64,000 bases of DNA, taken from NCBI RefSeq assembly GCF_009760405.1, contig NZ_WRPP01000007.1, positions 186,001-250,000 of the forward strand. Reading direction: 5' to 3'. A model generated the notes under the pieces. That model was not told the DNA's origin and did no database searches. It worked only from the letters and a program-made list of their open reading frames with translations. The position numbers and the translations under genes are program-made. This DNA comes from Nocardia terrae. GTDB taxonomy: Bacteria; Actinomycetota; Actinomycetes; Mycobacteriales; Mycobacteriaceae. Position 1 is the stretch's first letter. Each line of letters begins with the position of its first letter. Shown here piece after piece: positions 60,073 to 64,000 of the stretch.

Positions 60073-61968
60073 GTGTCGTCTGTCGAGTTCCGCAACGTCG
60101 CCATCGTGGCGCACGTCGACCACGGCAAGACAACACTGGTCGACGCCATGCTCCGGCAATCCGGCGCGTTCGCCGAACGCGCCGAACTCGTCGACCGAGT
60201 GATGGACTCCGGTGACCTCGAGCGCGAGAAGGGCATCACCATTCTCGCCAAGAACACCGCTGTTCACCGGCACAACGCCGATGGTTCGGTCACCGTCATC
60301 AATGTCATCGACACCCCCGGCCACGCCGACTTCGGTGGTGAGGTCGAGCGCGGTCTGTCCATGGTGGACGGCGTCGTGCTGCTCGTCGACGCGTCCGAGG
60401 GTCCGCTGCCGCAGACCCGCTTCGTGCTGCGCAAGGCCCTCGCGGCCTCGCTGCCGGTCATCCTGGTGGTCAACAAGACCGACCGCCCGGACGCCCGCAT
60501 CGAGGAGGTCGTCGAGGAGTCGCACGACCTGCTGCTGGACCTGGCCTCCGACCTCGACGACGAGGCCTCCGAGGCCGCCGAGCTGGCCCTGGACCTGCCG
60601 GTGCTCTACGCCTCCGGCCGCGCGGGCGTCGCCTCGACCAGCCGCCCCGAGAACGGCCAGGTGCCCGCCGCCGAGAACCTCGACGAGCTGTTCGAGGTCC
60701 TCATGAAGTACGTCCCGGCTCCCAAGGGCGACCCGAACGCCACCCTGCAGGCCCATGTCACCAACCTCGACGCCTCCCCGTTCCTGGGTCGTATCGGCCT
60801 GGTGCGCATCCACAACGGCACCCTGAAGAAGGGTCAGACCGTCGCGTGGATGCACGGTGACGGCGTCAAGAGCGTGCGCATCACCGAGCTGCTCAAGACC
60901 ATCGGCGTCGAGCGTCAGCCCGCCGAGGATGCCGTGGCCGGTGACATCGCCGCCATCGCGGGCATCCCGGACATCATGATCGGCGACACCCTCGCCGACG
61001 TCGACAACCCGGTCGCGCTGCCGCGCATCACCGTCGACGAGCCCGCCATCTCGGTCACCATCGGCACCAACACCTCGCCGCTGGTCGGCCGGGTCTCGGG
61101 CCACAAGCTGACCGCCCGCATGGTGAAGTCGCGCCTGGACCAGGAACTGGTCGGCAACGTGTCGCTGCGCGTGCTCGACATCGGCCGCCCGGACGCCTGG
61201 GAGGTGCAGGGCCGTGGTGAGCTGGCGCTGGCCATCCTGGTCGAGCAGATGCGCCGCGAGGGCTTCGAGCTGACCGTCGGCAAGCCGCAGGTGGTCACCA
61301 AGATGGTCGACGGCAAGACCCACGAGCCGTTCGAAGAGCTGACCATCGACTGCCCCGACGAGTACCTCGGCGCCGTGACCCAGCTGCTGGCCGCCCGCAA
61401 GGGCAAGATGGTCCAGATGAGCAACCACTCCGCCGGGTGGGTGCGCATGGAGTTCATCGTCCCCTCGCGCGGTCTGATCGGTTTCCGCACCGACTTCCTC
61501 ACCGAGACCCGCGGCACCGGCATCGCCAACGCCGTGTTCGACGGCTACGCCCCGTGGGCGGGCGAGATCCGCGCCCGCCACACCGGTTCGCTGGTCTCCG
61601 ACCGTGCCGGTTCGGTCACCCCGTTCGCCATGATCCAGCTGGCCGACCGCGGCCAGTTCTTCGTGGAGCCGGGCGCCGACACCTACGAGGGCCACGTGGT
61701 CGGCATCAACCCGCGTGCCGAGGACCTCGACATCAACGTCACCCGTGAGAAGAAGCTGACCAACATGCGGTCGGCCACCGGTGACGTGCTCGAGACCCTG
61801 GCCAAGCCGCTGCAGCTGGATCTCGAGGGCGCGATGGAGTTCTGCACCGACGACGAGTGCGTCGAGGTCACCCCGGAGATCGTGCGCGTGCGCAAGGTCA
61901 CCCTGAACGCCAACGACCGCCAGCGCGAGATCTCCCGCCGCAAGGCGCGGGACCGGGCTGCCCAGTAA
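60073..61968 (+). CDS. typA: Ribosome-associated GTPase TypA/BipA
   Basis: The 631-residue translational GTPase has G1 AHVDHGKTTL (about 11-20), GITI switch I region (EREKGITILAKN), G3 DTPGHADFGGEVE and G4 NKTDRPDA. EF-G-like domains follow, then the TypA-specific C-terminal domain (about 490-610; DLDINVTREKKLTNMRSA). It binds ribosomes during stress and late assembly. GTG 60073 is chosen because AGGAGG (60059-60064) is eight bases upstream. Confidence 0.96.
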   Translation: MSSVEFRNVAIVAHVDHGKTTLVDAMLRQSGAFAERAELVDRVMDSGDLEREKGITILAKNTAVHRHNADGSVTVINVIDTPGHADFGGEVERGLSMVDGVVLLVDASEGPLPQTRFVLRKALAASLPVILVVNKTDRPDARIEEVVEESHDLLLDLASDLDDEASEAAELALDLPVLYASGRAGVASTSRPENGQVPAAENLDELFEVLMKYVPAPKGDPNATLQAHVTNLDASPFLGRIGLVRIHNGTLKKGQTVAWMHGDGVKSVRITELLKTIGVERQPAEDAVAGDIAAIAGIPDIMIGDTLADVDNPVALPRITVDEPAISVTIGTNTSPLVGRVSGHKLTARMVKSRLDQELVGNVSLRVLDIGRPDAWEVQGRGELALAILVEQMRREGFELTVGKPQVVTKMVDGKTHEPFEELTIDCPDEYLGAVTQLLAARKGKMVQMSNHSAGWVRMEFIVPSRGLIGFRTDFLTETRGTGIANAVFDGYAPWAGEIRARHTGSLVSDRAGSVTPFAMIQLADRGQFFVEPGADTYEGHVVGINPRAEDLDINVTREKKLTNMRSATGDVLETLAKPLQLDLEGAMEFCTDDECVEVTPEIVRVRKVTLNANDRQREISRRKARDRAAQ

Positions 61969-62020
61969 GGGGCAATCCCCAACTCTCGGGGCTCTCAGGG
62001 GGTTTCACCCCTGAATCCCC

Positions 62021-62053
62021 AACCGCCCACCCGGCCCTGCCGGGTGGGCGGTT
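62021..62053 (+). terminator. Perfect 15-bp hairpin after typA
   Basis: AACCGCCCACCCGGC (62021-62035) pairs with GCCGGGTGGGCGGTT (62039-62053) around CCT. Confidence 0.85.
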
Positions 62054-62107
62054 CAGTCTCTGCGGGCGGCCGTGCGGCGGTCGCCGGGTCGCGCGAAGGG
62101 GATCCAG

Positions 62108-62113
62108 TAGAGT
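62108..62113 (+). promoter_or_regulatory. -10 hexamer TAGAGT before the leaderless lpqW start
   Basis: TAGAGT lies seven bases before GTG 62121, which decides between that codon and the in-frame GTG at 62112 that overlaps the hexamer. Confidence 0.5.
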
Positions 62114-62120
62114 GCGCACA

Positions 62121-63884
62121 GTGAGAACGGGGGCGCGGAAGCGCGCATCGTGGCGCGCGGTGTTTGTGTTGGTGGCGGCCCTCTTGACGGTCGCGACCGG
62201 CTGCACCGCGAATCCGCCGCCGCCCATCGAGTCCACGGACAGTCCGAAGACCCAGCCCGCCAAGCCGGGCAAGAACTCGGTCACGGTGGCGGTGGACGAC
62301 ATCGGGATCGGGTTCAATCCGCATCTGCGGTCGCAGCAGTCGCCCGCGACCGCCGCGGTGGCGTCGATGGTGCTGCCGAGCCCGTTCCGGCCGTTTCCGA
62401 CTCCGGGCGTGCCGGGCGGCACCGATTGGAATCTGGATCCGACGCTGATGGTGTCGGCGGACGTGACGTCGCAGGAACCGTTCACCATCACCTACCAGAT
62501 CAACAAGGACGCCAACTGGTCCGACGGCGTGCCCATCGCGGCGGAGGACTTCAAGTACCTCTGGCAGCAGATGATCACGCAGCCCGGCGTGGTGGATCCC
62601 GCGGGCTATCGGCTGATCTCCGATATCAGTTCGTCGACGGGCGGCAAGACGGTGACGGTCACCATGACCGAGCCGTATCCGGCCTGGCGGCAACTGTTCT
62701 CGGATCTGCTGCCCCAGCATCTGATGAAGGACTCCGGTTTCGAGCAGGGCCTCATCGACACGATCCGGATCTCGGGCGGCCAGTTCAAGATCAAGCAGAC
62801 CGATCGCGGCCGCGAGGAGATCCTGCTCGAGCGCAATGACCGCTACTGGGGTCAGCCGGCGGTGCCGGATCAGATCCTGTTGCGGCGCGGCGGAACTCCC
62901 GCGCAGGTGGCCGAGTCGCTGCGGACCGGGGACGCGCAGATGGCGCTGGTGCACGGCGGGGTGGCGCTGCAGGCGCAGCTGGGGGCGATTCCCTCGGTGC
63001 GCACGGCCGTGATGGCGCAGGCCCGGGAAATGCAGCTGGTGCTCAACGGCCGCAGCGGGGATCTCGCCGATGTGCGGGTGCGCCGTGCGGTGCTGGCCCT
63101 GCTGGATCCCGTGCTGCTGGCCACGGTCGGCGCGCAGACCGGCAGCTGGGTGGAGCCCGCGCGGGCGCAGGTGCTCGCGCCCTCCGACCCGGGCTATGTC
63201 GCGACCGAGCCGCCGCGTCCGAACCAGGAGGAGGCGTTCGGGTTGCTGGCCGAGGCCGGATTCGCCCGGGCGGCAGAGGCTCCCGCCACCCAGTCGGCGA
63301 CTTCGCCCGCGCCGCAACCGCGTCCGCTGGCCAAGAACGGCAAGTCGCTGACCGTTCGGCTGGGCGCGGTGGACGGCGACACCACCGCGCTGGCGGTGGC
63401 CAATACCGCCGCGGACCAATTGCGCAGCGCCGGAATCGATGTGATCGTGCGCAGCGTGCCGGCCTCGCAGCTCTACAGCAAGGAACTGACCGACGCGGGC
63501 GTGGACGCCGTGGTCGGCTGGGAGCGCACCGGCCAGGACCCGGCGACCGTGCTGGCGTCGCGCTACGGCTGCGCGCCGCTGCCGCTGCCCGGCGACGGCA
63601 ACGACTCGACGGTGGTGGACGGTGCGAAGAAGTCACCGTCCAATCTGTCGGGCGTGTGTGATCCGACGCTGCAGCCCGCCATCGACACCGCTCTGCGCGG
63701 CATCGATGTGGGCAAGGTGATCGGTGACGCCGAACCCAAGCTGTGGGACCTGGCCACGGTGCTGCCGATCATGCAGGACACCCAGGTCGCCGCGGCCGGT
63801 CCGCGGGTGGACGGGGCGTCGCTGAGCGGGGCCATCCAGGTCGGCATCTTCGCCGATGCCGCGAACTGGCGGAGGTTGCCGTGA
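62121..63884 (+). CDS. lpqW: LpqW-like lipoprotein (solute-binding protein family 5 fold)
   Basis: The 587-residue lipoprotein has a signal peptide ending VATGC (Cys about 29), a Pro/Thr linker and a family 5 binding-protein fold. It shows FTITYQINKDANWSDGVPIAAEDFKYLWQQ, QFKIKQTDRGREEILLERNDRYWG and ADVRVRRAVLALLDP. M. tuberculosis LpqW (Rv1166) is not a transporter; it steers PIM4 intermediates toward LM/LAM, and pimE mutations suppress its loss in M. smegmatis. Its position near pimE-like genes fits that role. Its stop overlaps the mshB start (GTGA). Confidence 0.9.
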   Translation: MRTGARKRASWRAVFVLVAALLTVATGCTANPPPPIESTDSPKTQPAKPGKNSVTVAVDDIGIGFNPHLRSQQSPATAAVASMVLPSPFRPFPTPGVPGGTDWNLDPTLMVSADVTSQEPFTITYQINKDANWSDGVPIAAEDFKYLWQQMITQPGVVDPAGYRLISDISSSTGGKTVTVTMTEPYPAWRQLFSDLLPQHLMKDSGFEQGLIDTIRISGGQFKIKQTDRGREEILLERNDRYWGQPAVPDQILLRRGGTPAQVAESLRTGDAQMALVHGGVALQAQLGAIPSVRTAVMAQAREMQLVLNGRSGDLADVRVRRAVLALLDPVLLATVGAQTGSWVEPARAQVLAPSDPGYVATEPPRPNQEEAFGLLAEAGFARAAEAPATQSATSPAPQPRPLAKNGKSLTVRLGAVDGDTTALAVANTAADQLRSAGIDVIVRSVPASQLYSKELTDAGVDAVVGWERTGQDPATVLASRYGCAPLPLPGDGNDSTVVDGAKKSPSNLSGVCDPTLQPAIDTALRGIDVGKVIGDAEPKLWDLATVLPIMQDTQVAAAGPRVDGASLSGAIQVGIFADAANWRRLP

Positions 63885-64000
63885 TTCCCGCGGGCGTTCG
63901 GACACACGGTCTGCTGCTGGTGCACGCGCATCCGGACGACGAGTCCATCACCACCGGCGGCACCATCGCCCACTACCGCAAGCGGGGCGTCCCGGTCACC
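63881..64000 (+). CDS. mshB: MshB deacetylase, N-terminal fragment
   Basis: The first 40 residues are visible before the window ends. VHAHPDDESITTGGTIAHY is the zinc-binding N-terminus of PIG-L family deacetylases. With lpqW directly upstream, as in the Rv1166-Rv1170 region, it fits GlcNAc-Ins deacetylase of mycothiol synthesis. A paralogue (mca) cannot be excluded from the fragment. Confidence 0.85.
   Translation, partial: MIPAGVRTHGLLLVHAHPDDESITTGGTIAHYRKRGVPVT

Noticed and set aside
60067..61695. Minus-strand open frame of 542 codons across typA
   Set aside because: It is an antisense shadow of a highly conserved gene.

Overview
The window is high-GC chromosomal DNA from a mycolic-acid actinomycete, most likely Nocardia. 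It carries genes typical of that order: a short-chain Z-prenyl synthase next to a hemolysin III gene, pimE-like mannosyltransferases, lpqW, the start of mshB, a lipid-droplet-associated protein, a PIN-PhoH fusion and LGFP-repeat lipoproteins. From memory, gene content on the left (about 2-25 kb, then ychF at 44 kb) matches the M. tuberculosis Rv1085c-Rv1112 neighbourhood. The right end (56.9-64 kb) matches Rv1159-Rv1170. This assignment rests on remembered gene order and was not computed.

Layout: 0-5.3 kb holds a membrane adenylate cyclase, hemolysin III, Z-prenyl synthase, an unnamed lipid-binding-like protein and coaA. 5.3-11.6 kb holds a palindromic element, a DUF885 metallopeptidase, a ZTP-type riboswitch in front of glyA, an orphan PIN toxin-like gene, a glutaredoxin, a DUF488 gene and phoH2. 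11.7-19.1 kb holds an LGFP lipoprotein, a desA2-like gene with a damaged diiron motif, an ATPase, xseA-xseB, a DUF4245 gene, glpX and fumC. 19.1-31.9 kb holds a 28-residue membrane peptide, a TetR/flavin monooxygenase/epoxide-hydrolase-like cluster, a lipid droplet protein, ispH, a DUF6542 gene, rmuC and sbcD-sbcC. 31.9-40.2 kb holds an alkylation repair operon (ada-alkA fusion, ogt, DUF2277), cstA-ybdD and a three-gene sugar ABC importer without an ATPase. 40.3-47.9 kb holds two DinB-like proteins, a secreted serine protease, a WYL regulator, ychF, a nucleoside deaminase, a GNAT acetyltransferase and a sensor-domain-only MLTR protein. 48-56.6 kb is more lineage-specific: a 1371-residue SARP-type ATPase regulator whose coding sequence contains a palindromic repeat element, a CHAP protein, a two-domain relative of the 3.7 kb gene, a Tat-exported DUF1906 protein, a protein with serine at every third residue, and a secreted protein. 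56.9-64 kb holds two tandem pimE paralogues, a pterin dehydratase, a 58-residue Cys/Lys-rich protein, typA, lpqW and the first 40 codons of mshB.

Several genes form functional sets. coaA, glyA, glpX, fumC and ispH are core metabolism. pimE, lpqW and mshB concern PIM/LAM and mycothiol synthesis. sbcCD, xseAB, rmuC, ada-alkA and ogt are DNA repair. At least eleven genes have a TANNNT hexamer 6-9 bases before a start codon with no ribosome binding site, which suggests leaderless transcripts.

The most unusual observations are the strict Ser-x-x repeat protein at 55.3-55.7 kb, the palindromic element inside the SARP gene with a second copy at 55.7 kb, the three-domain family at 3.7 and 53.0 kb, the 28-residue membrane peptide at 19.2 kb, and the PIN gene that starts inside the glyA terminator.
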